Shown here: positions 35,082-47,487 of the stretch, in pieces
Numbering within the stretch: position 1 is the first letter of the stretch
Layout: every line of letters begins with the position of its first letter
NCBI GenBank assembly: GCA_036362985.1
Contig: JAYGXS010000009.1
Span: forward strand, 24,992,335-25,056,334
DNA length: 64,000 nt
Direction: 5' to 3'
Origin: Ligula intestinalis
Taxonomy: Eukaryota > Platyhelminthes > Cestoda > Diphyllobothriidea > Diphyllobothriidae
The notes under the pieces: model-generated
Databases searched by the model: none
What the model was told of the DNA's origin: nothing
What the model saw: the letters and a program-made list of their open reading frames with translations, nothing else
Program-made: the position numbers and the translations under genes

Positions 35082-35410
35082 CATAAATATTGCGTTTGGA
35101 TGTGTCTGTGGAGTTTGCCATTTTTACCTCCTTGGGCAGTGCGCTTCCGGCACCGAATGACTGCGGACATCCAGACAGACTGAGGTACCTCCGAGTTTGA
35201 GGGAATTCCTACGAAGGTTAGTTGATGTGGCGAATGCGAAGAAGTCAGCAAACTGCGGAGCACAGTCCCGATTCTTCAAGATGCGGTATGTCTTTGTGAA
35301 ATCACCTTGGACCTGCTTGTACTCAAGCAAAACAATTAAAGTGTATCAAGTCCACATTCGTAAGATAAGGAATTTGGGAACTTCACAACTTTTGTTTCCC
35401 TGCTTTTGAC
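35082..35410 (-). pseudogene. LINE RT C-terminal fragment, copy 2
   Basis: The minus-strand frame at 35,124-35,330 reads 'LEYKQVQGDFTKTYRILKNRDCAPQF', the same post-thumb region as 10,431-10,640 but without its 10-base deletion. The frame ends at unrelated sequence. Confidence 0.65.
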
Positions 35411-36917
35411 CATTTTCAGTACCTTGTGGTCGCTTGGCGACCATTTTATTTTAAAACCATGGGTGCACTGAATTCCAGCAACATATCCATTTATCTTTCA
35501 TAGGTACAGAGTGTACCGACCATTACAGTTCCAGTTTGCAAGTTATCATTAATAATAAGCAAGAAGTGGCTGTACCTGGGCGGGACACATATATTTGCTT
35601 CTCTTCGTGAGTTAATTATAATTAAAACACAGGTTTGCAAAAGTTAAAATTCCGGGATTATAACCATAGATCATAATATATCTGGTGAGCATCATAATTC
35701 AAACAACTTTTCTTAGGAGACGCAACTTTTGTCATGAGATTCCTGATTTATTTTCCACATTGCATGCTACGGGTAGTGGCCTCAGACAGACTCATAAAGA
35801 AATGAATATTTCTTTTATTGTTTTTTTGTGGAAAATGCAGCTAAGTTATCAGATACCTGAGTCCATCCCCATTTGCTTACTGGTAATGTGACCGATAGCT
35901 CTGTTTAAACGGGTCGACAGATATGGCGGCCGCGGGGTGCGCATGCCTTGGACTGCGTGTGGCGAGGTCCTGTGATGCGTTGGCGACGACCAAGGGCAAA
36001 TGACTTCGTAAACGGGCCAACGAACAACCAATATGGCAGTTAATCCAAAAGGAGCAGTCACTGGCTTGGGAAAAGTCTCTTTATGTTCCTAGATGCAAAA
36101 ATAATCTAAGTGGGAGAACCTAATACAAAAATAAGCTAGGAGAATGATTGTCCTTGAACAGAATGGCAGACGGATCCTTGGCTTGACAGGTATGGCCGCA
36201 ACGACGATGGTAAAATGCAAGAAGACGAGTTCACAGTGCTTCTACAGTCCCCGGTAAGCTTCATGTGTCCGGATACCTTTCAGACGAATCGCTTGTGGTA
36301 ACTATTTTTATGATTGTGCCCGGTTGCTTGAAGAATGCTATATTGCACACGACAATTTAAGCCATTAGATTTAGTTATGATTTTCTAGGAAGCTTTATGA
36401 GTTGTGTTCCGTAATATGTCGGAAATGTGCTTGAATTAGGTCAATCCAAACAGGCAATGTACCCTTAATCTGCGTTTGACTTACCAATGGTTTCTAAACA
36501 CCCGATTGCTTAAATGGTGTGCACGAAGCACGTTATACCCACGAAGTAGCCTTCTTTTCCCTGAACTGTCCTATTCGAACATCTGTAGAAGATGCGTGCA
36601 CTAGCCCTGTTCGGGCCTCGTAGTCTGCAGAATTTGGGCAGATGCCCCCGACCACATTCTCTTAGTACATTGGCCTCCCCCTAGTCATATTGCGTTGAAT
36701 TTCTCCGTTGGTTTTCCTTTTTTTGATAAGGTTAAAAATATAAATTCACATTTATTACTTTCTGTCTGCCTTTCAGATCTCGATCAGCTAGTTAAACTCA
36801 CATTCCCTCTTTGGCCGCATTACTTTGGGATGGGTGCTTGAAAATGGTGCAGTAGCATACAATGAAGTAACACTCGGAATACATACTTGCTGTGACCAAC
36901 GTCTGTCAACGAAGTAG
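35411..36917. other. Unassigned duplicated sequence
   Basis: Aligned with about 10,690-12,188; AT-rich, no recognisable gene. Confidence 0.4.
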
Positions 36918-37037
36918 GATGACGACCAAAATTGCTTACGAAGTTCCAGTGATTTGGACCTAAAGCGTTTAAACGTAACCCTGGCAGTTTGTGAGGAGCT
37001 GGAGGTTCTGTTCGAAAACCTATGCTTACCTTTTTAC
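36918..37037 (+). other. Exon-like 120-bp segment, copy 2
   Basis: Same 40-codon open segment and splice-like borders as 12,189-12,308 ('GTAG' before, 'GTAAGT' after), with replacements F-to-V, D-to-N and H-to-Y. The next acceptor is at 37,141-37,142. Function unknown; it may be chance or a decayed exon. Confidence 0.25.
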
Positions 37038-39209
37038 GTAAGTGAGTACAAATGATGCTTGAATTTCTTCACCTGAATTTCTGTTGACGCATACCTTCTG
37101 ATGTTCTCTCCTATAACATTTCTTGTTGGTATTTTGTTTTAGACGCCTGCACCGAAAGACCATGTGCGTCGTTTATCTGATTGAAGATGACTTGTGCAAA
37201 TATGGTATAATGCAGCCGCACTTCAAATCCATAAAACCCAGAAGGTTCTTCTCTATTGTTGTTTGCCACAGAAATAAAGGAATTCTCGAGTGTATATTCA
37301 TTCTTCCGTCCATGTGCGGTGATTTTACGCAATGTGTATCTGTAAAGTAGTTGGTTGTCCTTAATAATTTTTTGTGCTGTCTGAAAGAGAGTTGATAAGT
37401 TTTCGTGTCTAAGGCGTGTCTCTTACCACACTTAAAGGGATTTTTTTGAATAGAAAGGTGCACCTATTGCAACCACGTGGTTGCGATGAGTGTTGCTGTG
37501 CTGTGGACTAACCTCTCGTACCGTCGCCATTCTATATACGTGTGGATAGTGTTCGAAGTTCAGATTCTCGCACAGTAACTCTAATCTTCGACAGTCATTG
37601 TAAATGCAGCCCACAAATCGCATCAAAGTAATTTTCTCCGCGCTCTGGTGGAGCCGTTGCTGCACACCATCGCTTGTGTCCCCGTCCCAGATACTTGCGA
37701 AGTACATGCTGTTGTTGGTCTAATTACTGTGTCGCCCACGAACTGGAAGCTGCTCAGTAGATATCTGAGAATGAATAGAAAGCTCCCCCGTATTATGTTT
37801 GTGGGCCCAAACTGTCCAGGAATTTTTTCAGTCTGGTGGTGGCCTTGGCTGTCTGTCGGCCCTGAAGTGGAGCGGCATATACGGACAGGAATCTGACCTA
37901 AGAACGACGACACCTGTCGATTCCTGGATATCTGCCTTTCGATTTGTCTAATTTACTGGTAGGACACCAATAGATCTTGAACTACGGCTTGGGTGGCGTC
38001 GCCAACAACCTGTTGAAATATCGGTGTTCATTAGCTGAAACGGGTCTGCTAATGTCTCAGATGACGAATCCGCGACGAATGTTGAAACGTCAGGCGAATA
38101 AAAGTATTGTCCCAGCGATCGAGTCGTCTTCTCAATTTCGGTATTCTTTCTGTAGGATTGCGTTTGGGCGTCTCTTTGATAGTGATAGCGTTCCCGAAAG
38201 AGCTGCTTGATCAGTATGTTCTCTCGGTGGACGGGGTTTGAGTCATTTACATAGGGGAACTGGAAAAACACTTCAGGGTTTCAGTGGCATTGCACACTCT
38301 TCAGATCTTCATTTAATAGAGATCTGCCATCATGGGGTCGGCTCGTCATAGCAATACAAGTCGACCAGATGCGGTACCGTTATCATTCCTGAACAGCGTT
38401 AGAGTTGCTAGACTAAATTGCTTCTTGCTATAACGAAATTGAAGAGCTGGATGATGCTCTGCAGGCAGCCGCTATTGTTCCTCTGCGCTCTTAGTATGCC
38501 TGAACATCGAAAATGTATCTTGAGGATGGAGATCGGTGACACTTTGTTGGTATATAGTTTTTCAAGGTAAGAAAATAGTTCCTATTGAGTTTGATGTTAC
38601 AGGCTGGTGGCAGCGGTTGCTGTCATGACTCCCTGCATGACAGCGACTGTTAGACAACAAACGTGAATGCCCACCAGTGTCCCGTCTGTTGTCAAGTTCA
38701 TACCAAAAAACTGATATCACTGATCAACCACGTATTGACTCATGGGGACTGGAGTGCGATGTTTTTGAAAAAAGTTTCCAACTGTTCGAAACCTGCGCTT
38801 AAGACGTGCGAGGGGCATTTTGGGCAGATAATCGGCCTCACCGTTGGTCACGGAGCTTGATTGCGGTTCTTACCAACGACATGGTACACCTGGCATCCTC
38901 CCCATGGAAACGGGTCGATCCACCACGTGCACCGGAGCTCAGATGAAATTGCATTCCGACTAGATAATTTGATGAAGACAACGAAAAATGTGGCGGGAAA
39001 GTTTTGGGCAGAATAGTAAGTAGCTCTACATTGTTGTGTCCGGGAGGGAGGGGGGGATGTATCCGCCACTCTGGCCCCTGCAATAGATTTCTTCGCGTTC
39101 CGATGTGATGATATCTCCCGAAAACTAGTTTTCTGTGAAGCTCAGCATGTATGCTAGAATTACTAAGACCTGCAAAAGTGTATATGGAGGATATGGCTTG
39201 CCATGCCAT
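37038..39209. other. Unassigned duplicated sequence
   Basis: Aligned with about 12,309-14,459. Includes a Penelope-tail-like stretch at 38,050-38,110 ('CAGATGACGAATCC', 'GAAACGTCAGG') and a 65-codon frame (38,663-38,860) with 'CPVC...NHVLTH', a possible C2H2 finger, intact only in this copy. Confidence 0.35.
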
Positions 39210-39705
39210 GTAACAACGAGGCAACTGGAAAAGAGAGTACGTGAACACGTACCGGCCTGGTTGAGTAAAGGCGAAACTGAATCGATCTCGAGTTCCATCC
39301 TCGCCCACCTGGTTAATACAAACCACCGAGTCGGTACTAGTTAAGCCTTTCAGTTTGTCTATCGGACACCAACCAACCTCTCCAAAGGCCTACGCCAACG
39401 GGTGCTGGCAACAGCAGAAGCAGTGGCTATACGCCTATTGAATCCAGTACTGTGCTGCCAGAAGACACTTACACAAGCCCTGACCCTCCCGCGGCCGAAA
39501 CCGACGCCAGAAGGCGATTTTATATCATCCCCATCCAAAAGTAGCGGCCGTCCAACCAACATGCCGACCATGGGCGCATACTGAAAAGTCCGCAATGGCC
39601 AACAGGCACATAACCCTGAAATTATTGATTTTTGTACCTGTTCAAATTTTCTAGTTTGCAATGTTATGGCCCTGAAGATGATTTGCCGAAAAGTATACTT
39701 TGCCT
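39210..39705 (+). mobile_element. Penelope-like element, GIY-YIG C-terminal fragment
   Basis: 'TTRQLEKRVREHVPAWLSKG' and 'SSILAHLVNTNHRV' (39,212-39,344), then in another frame 'LRQRVLATAEAVAIRL' and 'PVLCCQKTLTQAL' match the C-terminal half of the GIY-YIG region of the element at 59,025-60,667. A tail motif 'CCTGAAGATGATTTGCCGAAAAG' type sequence follows at 39,671-39,693. The catalytic YIG itself is missing because homology starts just after it. Confidence 0.8.
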
Positions 39706-40563
39706 AACAAATTAACTTTTCAAGTTGAAAAATGGGAATATTTAACGAACTTATATAAATGTTAAGGATGGAACATTGCTAGAACCAGCGATGCTTGAGA
39801 GTGTTTGAGACAAACGCTGAAAGCCACTTTTGATAAATTTGCAATTTCCATACGTTTTAGAAAAATACTGTCCTCAAGAGAGCTGACTGCCAGAGTAAAT
39901 TGAACTTTACAAAAGTGATGAGTATAATCACTGCATTTGCGAGTATTTTGACATTCAGACTTCGCTTGCTTTCGCCACCCTATATTCTTAGGGTTATCTG
40001 ATGGCGAAATAATGTTTCTAGCGATAATTATTCAGAAAGTCTAAACTATCATCCCACTTCCGATATTGATGGACTTCCTCTGTATGGTGGAATTATGATT
40101 AACAGATGGATCTACTAACACGCCTACCATTACCTAGCCTACTTTTTCCATTTTTGACATCCCATCTTAATCCCGGAAAGAAGTTGAAGTATTCAACGTA
40201 CTCCCTACTGTCCATGCACTTGCCACTTCTCTGCGACCAGTCATATTCTTCGATGGTGGGCGAAACTACAGGATTCCTTAGTGATTATCTCATCAACTGC
40301 TTCCACTGGACAATAACTACGAAGCACCTCATCACCTCTTTCCATCTACGAATAAATATGAAACCCCTTTTCCCGTTCCTTGCAGTTTCTGAAGATAAAA
40401 AAAATATTTACAAATACAACTGACAATATAATAATCACAACTTACATTATTTTTATATTCACGACAGCCTGCAAGATATATTATGCGGTATGGCGCGTGG
40501 TACCCGAGATATCTTGCTTAAATTATTTGAATATTCACAGAAAAATCAATCTTTCCTTTCAAA
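39706..40563. other. Unassigned flank of the palindrome
   Basis: AT-rich. A 105-codon frame at 40,106-40,423 (+) has no recognisable features. It ends at the abrupt left outer edge of the inverted repeat. Confidence 0.3.
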
Positions 40564-41035
40564 GCTTACAATACTCCACTTGTGAGCAACAGGGTGACTC
40601 CTCTCATAATATACGATAATATCCGCATATGAGGTTTTTCGGTATGCTGATGTTTGAAATATTCCATCATACTTCAATGTAAGAAGATATTAAGGAATTG
40701 AAATTTTACTATCAACTTTATTTTCGGGCGTAACTTTGATTCCTAACATTGATGAATCAATAATTGTATGCAGTGTTTCCAGCTGGTAGGTTTTAACAAT
40801 AAAAACTGTGTCATCAGCATAGCGTACCCAAAACTTGGGGTTTACTAGTGGTAGGGCCAAAGTCTTATTTTTGCTTCGTGACTTCAGCCATGAATCCCGA
40901 AATGGCTGATCCCTTCAGTGATCCGTTAAACTTTGATAGTATTGTTGTGCAAAAGAAAAATTCTTTCCCAGATAAAGATCTTAATGTTGAAACAAAACAT
41001 GCACATTTTAACCTATCTTAAAAATATTTAAGAAT
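40564..41035 (-). mobile_element. Penelope-like RT fragment, left arm
   Basis: On the minus strand the RT segment around 'VRYADDTVFIVK' (about 40,800-40,850) and the preceding 'AISGFMAEV' can be read, as in the right arm. It is cut off at 40,564 where the right-arm element continues, so this copy is truncated by the rearrangement breakpoint. Confidence 0.75.
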
Positions 41036-41731
41036 CTGCTTTTCGGTTTGATATATTGGTAAAGAAGAAGAATGGCCGAACTCCGAATTGATTTGTTTAT
41101 TGTTCCCAGCTTTCAAACTCATACAAATCACCATGGATATAATGTTACACGAACTGATGGAGTAGAACGTTGTGGACAGAAGTGGATACACCTTTTTCAT
41201 AATTTAATTATAAACATATGATAAGCAGTCTTGACCAAATCAGGTGAAAATCTATTCATCAAGTACGTTAAGTACAATCGATAAGATTGCAAGTTGTTAC
41301 ACTTCCTGACTGGGCTTTAGTCCATGCTACGATTAACTGATCTGACTTAGGATGACCGGTTTAATAAACCGTAACTGCAGGCAGATTCGCGCAAATAATT
41401 TGCGATGCCCCTACTTCGCAGAATATCTGTCTTCTAGCATGCAATAAGTTGCAGGGGAAGCACAATTTGTATGCTGTAAAGGATACTTGATTGTAAGATT
41501 TACCTATGAACGGATATTTCTACCATATTAGAATTAAACCGTGTTTGCATTCTACTCCAGTTACTTCTACCCGTCGGAAACCTTAAATGGTTTGCAAAGG
41601 GTGTTTTCTGTCAAGTGAATAGTTTAATTGACAATGTTATCTCTACTAAGTACAAAACAATGCCTTAATGCACAACTATACGTCGGTCGCCTATACCGTC
41701 GCACAAACGGACAATGCTAAGTTATAGTGCA

Positions 41732-41849
41732 CCAATCATGTTTTGTGAATTAACCTACGCTTCAACGCATGCTCACACTTTGCACAATAGTTTACATCCA
41801 ACAGCTGGAATTCGTTTGAATTTGCGCTCAAATTATCCACATAAAAAGG
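41732..41849 (+). promoter_or_regulatory. Possible core promoter of gene copy A
   Basis: A CCAAT box (41,732-41,736) and a TATA-like 'CATAAAAAGG' (41,840-41,849) lie ~155 and ~45 bases before the ATG at 41,891. This spacing implies a short 5' UTR and argues against the upstream in-frame ATG at 41,714. The mirrored elements are at about 54,876-54,885 and 54,989-54,993 for copy B. Confidence 0.4.
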
Positions 41850-41890
41850 CGTGTTTTCATAAGTTACCATCGTCTGTTAGAGTTCAAAGC

Positions 41891-43037
41891 ATGCAATTAA
41901 TCGGATCTTTTCTAGTTCTCCTTTATGCCTCGGCGCTCGGTAAGTAGACAGCTTCCCTCTTGGCCCTTTCGCTTTAAAAATACCAAATTATTAAGTCTTA
42001 TTTGTCGTACTAGTGCATGGTGACAACAACGCCATGAAAGTAGACGTGGATCCTGGGAAGCCGGTCGAAAACCTTTACGTTACTATTGAATTCGTTGCGA
42101 AGGTAAAGTTGTTTTTACAGGCTAACTAACCATAGAATCCTGTTTGCGTCCTTGCTTTTTGCATAATGGTGCTGTAAGCTTTAATACCATTTGTGTACAA
42201 ACACATGTTGTTTTCAGATGAACTTTATATTAATATTCTGTTTTGCAGAGTCTAGTTGGATCGTGCGAAGCTACGGAAAGAGTGTGTGGGACGATTGCTG
42301 GTAATACTCAGTGAAAACTTTTACACTCATAAACATGTCATTTAGGCTACTCCACAGATATAACCGTTCCCGTAGGGCAGACCGTATACAATGACAATGA
42401 CAAAATCACTATATACGGTGAAGGCGACAAGTCAGGTGAAATAACAGCAAAAAGTAAGCGGCTTTTCATCATTTTGTAATTTCCCTTTATGCAAAGGAGC
42501 AGCCACAGCTGAAGCTATGGCTCGTACCGCTAACGATCTCGGACAACTTAATGTCAGCAGTGAAGGCAAAGTAACAGAAGAGCAGCACTTTAAGGCACCA
42601 TTTCTCGCCACAGTGAGTAAACACTACCTTTCAAAAATAATACTTTGCTCAAATTACTCGTCACATATATATGTGCGTCCACGTTATCCTTAGACTGCTC
42701 ATCCGCAGGATGCGGCCACAATTGGCAAACGTAAGTAAAACAATTATTCCATGTGTTTACGAAAATTGTACACCTAAATACCTTCTATCTTTTTAAATCT
42801 GGTTTTTGCATTTGATGCATTTTAGAGCAAACGATCGTTAGTCTAAACGGACCCATGAAAAATGAAGCAGTAACCATTGAATTGGCAGACGGGGAAAGTG
42901 GAGCAGGAACTAAGTATACCATAACCGTTTCGCCTAAAAAGGCAGGCAACGACAACGGAAGCTCCTCCGCGGTAACAATTAAATTATATTCGGTTGCTCA
43001 TGTTTTGGGATTGGCAATGATTTTGCTGAATTTCTAA
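41891..43037 (+). CDS. Small secreted, probably GPI-anchored protein with micro-exon; copy A
   Basis: Seven exons join in frame with canonical GT-AG borders: 41,891-41,939; 42,014-42,102; 42,249-42,300; 42,346-42,453; 42,497-42,612; 42,709-42,730; 42,826-43,037 (648 nt, 215 residues). Exon 1 encodes only the signal peptide ('MQLIGSFLVLLYASALG'). Exon 3 has the two cysteines ('SCEATERVC'). Exon 6 is a 22-nt micro-exon. The last exon carries 'TKYTITVSPKK', reminiscent of a fibronectin-III F strand, then a Ser-rich stretch and a hydrophobic end ('LYSVAHVLGLAMILLNF') like a GPI-attachment signal. I do not recognise the family; the architecture resembles tapeworm surface antigens and flatworm micro-exon genes. 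Start chosen for the signal peptide and promoter spacing. Confidence 0.75.
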
Positions 43038-45468
43038 TTTTCCGAAATACATATACTCTGCTGACTGCAAATCGGCAGAATCTAGAACTCACGCAATTGT
43101 TCTGCTTAAAAATGCAACCACAAACTTCGTGCTCATACCGGGGAAACATCGAACCTTATAGGTTTTTTTCAATCAATTTAGTTGTTTCTGCTTTTTCATG
43201 CGAGGGCATAGGCGCTTTAGACAGGAACGTATGCACTGCTTACTGTCAGTGCACTCGCGGTAGTAGAAGCGTTTTGGCATCTCAGAAGGTCATGCTGGTC
43301 TGCAAAGTAAGAGCGAATTCGACAGCGGAATGGCTAAACATTGTAGAATTATTAAAACGGTACACGGTGTAACATAGCCTTGACAAAGTAGGTTTTCACT
43401 TGCAAATTGTACTCAACAACGAAACATATTGAATTTATTTTAGGGAGAAATTGTCCCAAAGTCTGTGTAGAACAAGATCAAACCTCGTAGTTGTATAATT
43501 GTGTGAGTAAACCATAAAATAACCATAGGTTACTCTTGATTTGGTATTGCTTCTCATGGGGACCTGCAGAAAAAGTGAAAGAAGTGTTTTTGTCAGACGG
43601 TTAAGTTTGCCCAACGAACCTTACTGTGTACGTAAAATATGTGACTGATTAATATAACGCCTAAAGCAATATTCTAAAAATAGGTCTCCAACAACCCAAG
43701 GATACATTTGGGTCAACTAATATAAGCGGTACGTACTATAGTTAAGCTAAATTGACAAAGAATCTGCCACCCGTTTTTCTTTGTATTCACGCGCTTAATT
43801 GTAAAGTTATTTACTTGAGAGTTTAAGTCTGTGTTAGGGTTGGTGTAAGGCTTAAGCCTAGAGTAATAAGTACAATATTGGAATATTTATTCTTTCTTGA
43901 AATTAACCTAAGTTCATTTGTTTTGATTTGGTTATATTTTGTCCCTTTTCTTCCTGAGAATGCCTTTGCCACGGATAAGTACTAATAAGGTAAACGCTGT
44001 TGCATATATTTCACTCAGAAACACATGTAAGATTTCGTTAGGAAAGTATCTGGGGAGGAAACCCGTGATGTGTGTTGTAACGGTGACTCATTTGTGGTAT
44101 AACCATCTAATTACGCCCTTTGGAATCCCCATGGAATAACATTATAATAAGGGCGTAAGAGTGGGAGCCACCCGAAGAAGGGTTTATATTGTACAAAAGC
44201 CGGAGTTGGTTTCTCGGGTGGCTGGTCGATCTCCAGCGAGCTGGATGTCCTGCTTTGGGGCGGGCCCAGCAATGGGATGGACTGACGGTATTCTCGCATT
44301 CCGCGTTGCAACTCACTGTCTAAGAGGGAACATTGGCTTATCTGTGATTGTCAAGCTCGTTTGCTTGTGGCCTGATGGGAGGCATTTGGATAAGGCCAAG
44401 CAACCAGTTGGCCCTTGAGGGACAGCGACCAGTTGGGCATGCGTCTGGCTGCGCGTACGTTTTTCCGGTATATGGTCATTGCGTGTGGACAGTCATCGCG
44501 TAGGCATAATCACCGCGAATGCACATTACCGTGAAGGCAGTCCTCTGTTGGCAAAGGAATCATTGTGGCAGTTGGCGGCAGGCACGACGCTCCTGGAGAC
44601 CTCGCAAGATTGCTAGGATTCGGTCAGGCTGGACACCTAACAACATGAATTGCTGTTTCAAATTTATCGCATATCGAAAGCAAAATCATTTGCAAGGATG
44701 GGCAGCAGATCATTTAACCAGACATTTAAGTATTTTTTGTCCACTCTATCACAGAATTTATTTCACACAGTGACATATGATCCAGTGAATCATCTATTGG
44801 CCTTGCGCCTGACCACTGGAAAAGACTGATAGGGAGATCGATATATACAGAGCAAGATGGAGAGAGATATAGAGAGTGAGATTGCTACTGTGGAATCCAC
44901 TTGTAAGGCACTACTGCATCATCCTCATTATAAAAAAATGGGAATTTGAAGGGTCCATTATAGCATGCTTAATGTTTTGGCTTGAAATGCTGCCCATTCG
45001 CTACTTACTCAGTCCCCCAGTCGGAAGTCCAATGAGATGCCTTAATTAGAACTTCGTATCAATATCGTTGTATTTCTCTTCTAACAGGATGTGGATGCTT
45101 TCAACTGCAAGATGTTGTGGTTTTGAGGTGAAAAGTGAGGTCACATTGAAAGACAACCTCCTTCCGTCATGCTTAGTCGAATGCCCTGCAACTTTTGTTT
45201 AAATTGTTAAGCTGAGTTGACGGTCTTTGCAGAGCCGTGAGTTGGAAATTTGAGACGCTGAAAAAACCACTTGGCTAGGCGGAGTTTTGGAGTGCCTCTG
45301 ATTGAAGCAATAAGTCGTTGGGGTATTCCTTCTTTGTGGACCTGGGGAGGCCATAGCATTTTGGAAACGCTGCATCCTTTGGTTTTATCCTTTGCTAGTT
45401 GAACTGCGTTATTGCCTAAGACTTTCAAAGACTTGTCAGATCAGGCCTTTTTGCTAGTACGTAGACTG
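43038..45468. other. Unassigned arm sequence, left
   Basis: Mirrored at 51,257-53,687. Contains short open frames on both strands (e.g. 43,097-43,372; 44,161-44,418) that are identical in both arms only because the arms are. A (GA)-rich stretch lies at about 44,860-44,880. No recognised domain. Confidence 0.4.
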
Positions 45469-47200
45469 TTAGTATGGTAAGTAACAATATTTACTTGTCA
45501 GATCCTTGTCATTGCTGCTTATTATAGATTTCATTGCGTCACCTTCGCGAGGTATAGAGGCAGTTATTTCGCCCAAAACGTTAAGCCATTGTTTAGGAGG
45601 ACAGTCAACAGAACAGTATCCAACTTTCCTGGAGTGCACTAACGTGGTTCCCGGTAAGCTGAAAGGAGCGTCCTGGTGTTGTAGGTGGTGAGGCGAATAC
45701 TGTGTGGTACTGGAGTTCGTGGTGCGAGTGTGGGATACGCTGGGTGTATCGACATAACGGGAAATCCGGCTGTCGTGAATGCGCATGTGACCTAGTAGGC
45801 AAATGTGAAGGGCGAATGTCCGGTGGCAGTGTGGGCAGTGAAGGCGGCGGTTCCTTATGTGTGTTGAGGATCCAGGCACTAGTTCACCACTCTGTGTGCG
45901 ATGGATTCGAAAGTGAACGACTAGACCAATGTGTTAGGTCAATAAACGAGTGCAGTGAGAGTGCACAAGGCTCAAACACCCAGCGCTGGTGGATGCAATG
46001 GGAATAGTGGTGCAGGGCAATGATGCACCGAAGGAGGTGGAGGGAGTGGAGACGGATGTGATACGAATGGGTGAGAGCAGCGCAGCAGCTGTGGAGACGG
46101 TTGTTGCCATCGAGGTGCTGGGAAGAGAAAAGTCTGATTTAGTATTTGATACTGTAGAAGTGGATGGCGCCAGCGAAGGGGTGCACTGCGTCCGGACGTG
46201 GCCGACAAAGCCAATGCGTGCACGGACAGGTTGGGGAGGCTTAGGTGGTGACAGTGTGCGTCCGTTGATTGTCAGTCTTGCGACCCGTCCATTTTATGTT
46301 GGCGGTGGCAATCCGACTGGCTTAGTAGATTGCTGAGCCAGTTTATATCATTCTTCGTCACGTAGATCGGTTTTGCTTGAGTTCCCGCCGGGTTGCCATG
46401 TTGATTTGAAAATGCTTTTGGCAGTTCTTCAGAGTGTCTATTTAACGCCTCTTTTTTATCCCACTTTGCGACGAGCACCTACAGCGACATCTCCGTGAAT
46501 CTTCGCTTAGGTAGTACTTGATCGTCGGCCGAAGGCGTAGCTAGCTTCGGAGATCCAGTGAGCCACCTCGTCGTCGATCTGAGTGTTGCAGGATAGCCCA
46601 TGGTCGAGGTAGGCGACGTTATCCACGTTCTTGCGCTCGACGTTGATCCGTGGAACATTGTAGTCAGCTCCTGGTGGCGATTGGTGCTTGAACACTGTTT
46701 TCTCTGTGTTGATGACGAGACTAAAGTTTGCGCATTCATCACTGATGCGAAACGTAACCTACCAAACACACTGTGGTGACTGTATGTTCTGGTAAAGCGT
46801 AAAATGTTAGCTTTACAAGATAGGATTTGTTTGAAGCCACTCAAACTGTACGCTATGAGGTGGAAGGACCGCTGGCGAAAGGAGCCGGTGATCTGGCTCA
46901 CCTTAAGGCTGGAGTTGCACACTGTATGTTTTTGCGTGAGCAAGCGTGCTATAGTTGCTGGTTAGAAGTGATATAACAGTGTGGTATAGACGGTGGCATT
47001 TTACTGTTGATTTTTTCAATGAAATGCGTGTGGCTTGTCGGTCCGCGTTGTGTATGAATGTGCGTGGGCAGTGTGGACAGGAGAGATAAGCGCAGTGACT
47101 GCCAACGGCGACTGAAAACGTCTGTTGACTTGCAGGTGGTCCTTTTCGCTTAAGCGGCAGCGATCCCACTGGCTTCTTATATACATCCACCGGTTGTCAC
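45469..47200 (-). mobile_element. Decayed LINE with C-terminal C2H2 fingers, left arm
   Basis: Minus-strand mirror of the right-arm fragment at 49,525-51,256; see there for domains. Recognisable pieces: RT C-terminus (about 46,500-46,700), Pro/Ser-rich region (45,972-46,223) and zinc fingers (45,700-45,960). Confidence 0.8.
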
Positions 47201-47487
47201 TCATCTTCTTCAATGAGATCCGTCCTGAGCGTTTTCATCCCAGGTCACTGTATCATTTTGAGGGTACTTTAGGTATTCCTTTAGGGTGTCCTTGTTTCGT
47301 TCCTTTTTCTTCGTGGGTGGTCATCACTCACAGTATACAGTCACGTGGGTAACCATTCGTCGTCTGTTCATTCTAAATGACTGTTCAGTCACAGTTGAAG
47401 TTTCTTCTGTTTTACGTGTATGTGTCAGGGATTCTGTCCTGCTATATGACTAGCAATCTTCAGGCAGGACAGCTGAGATGGGAATGG

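Larger units (their letters stand above)
31140..39209 (+). repeat. Segmental duplication, copy 2
   Basis: Direct copy of 2,423-14,459 lacking the 4.2-kb LINE. At its right end the alignment stops at 'CCATGCCAT', where a Penelope fragment begins (39,210), while copy 1 runs into unrelated sequence. Copy 2 keeps more of the gypsy integrase (e.g. about 55 bases at 33,295-33,350 that are missing at 8,753). Confidence 0.75.
40564..47487 (+). repeat. Giant inverted repeat, left arm (6,924 bp)
   Basis: Reverse complement of 49,238-56,163. Coordinates of matching positions sum to 96,725 at every point I checked from about 41,200 to 47,487, so this part has no net indels. The outermost ~650 bases are offset by 2 and differ by about 5%. 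The inner edge is '...GGAATGG' (47,487). The outer edge lies inside Penelope sequence at 40,564. It contains the seven-exon gene copy A and LINE and Penelope remnants on the minus strand. Confidence 0.95.

Noticed and set aside
38663..38860. C2H2 zinc-finger gene
   Set aside because: Only one weak finger, frame broken in the other duplicate, no further fingers or splice structure.
38838..39326. 162-codon minus-strand frame
   Set aside because: It runs antisense through the Penelope fragment and across the duplication boundary; no recognisable content.
41714..41890. Upstream ATG extending the first exon of gene copy A by 59 codons
   Set aside because: The added sequence has no signal-like start, spans the CCAAT and TATA-like elements, and would bury the good signal peptide.
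44161..44418. 85-codon frame in the palindrome arm as a second gene
   Set aside because: Identity with the mirror copy is expected from the arms and so is no evidence of selection; no domain or start context supports it.
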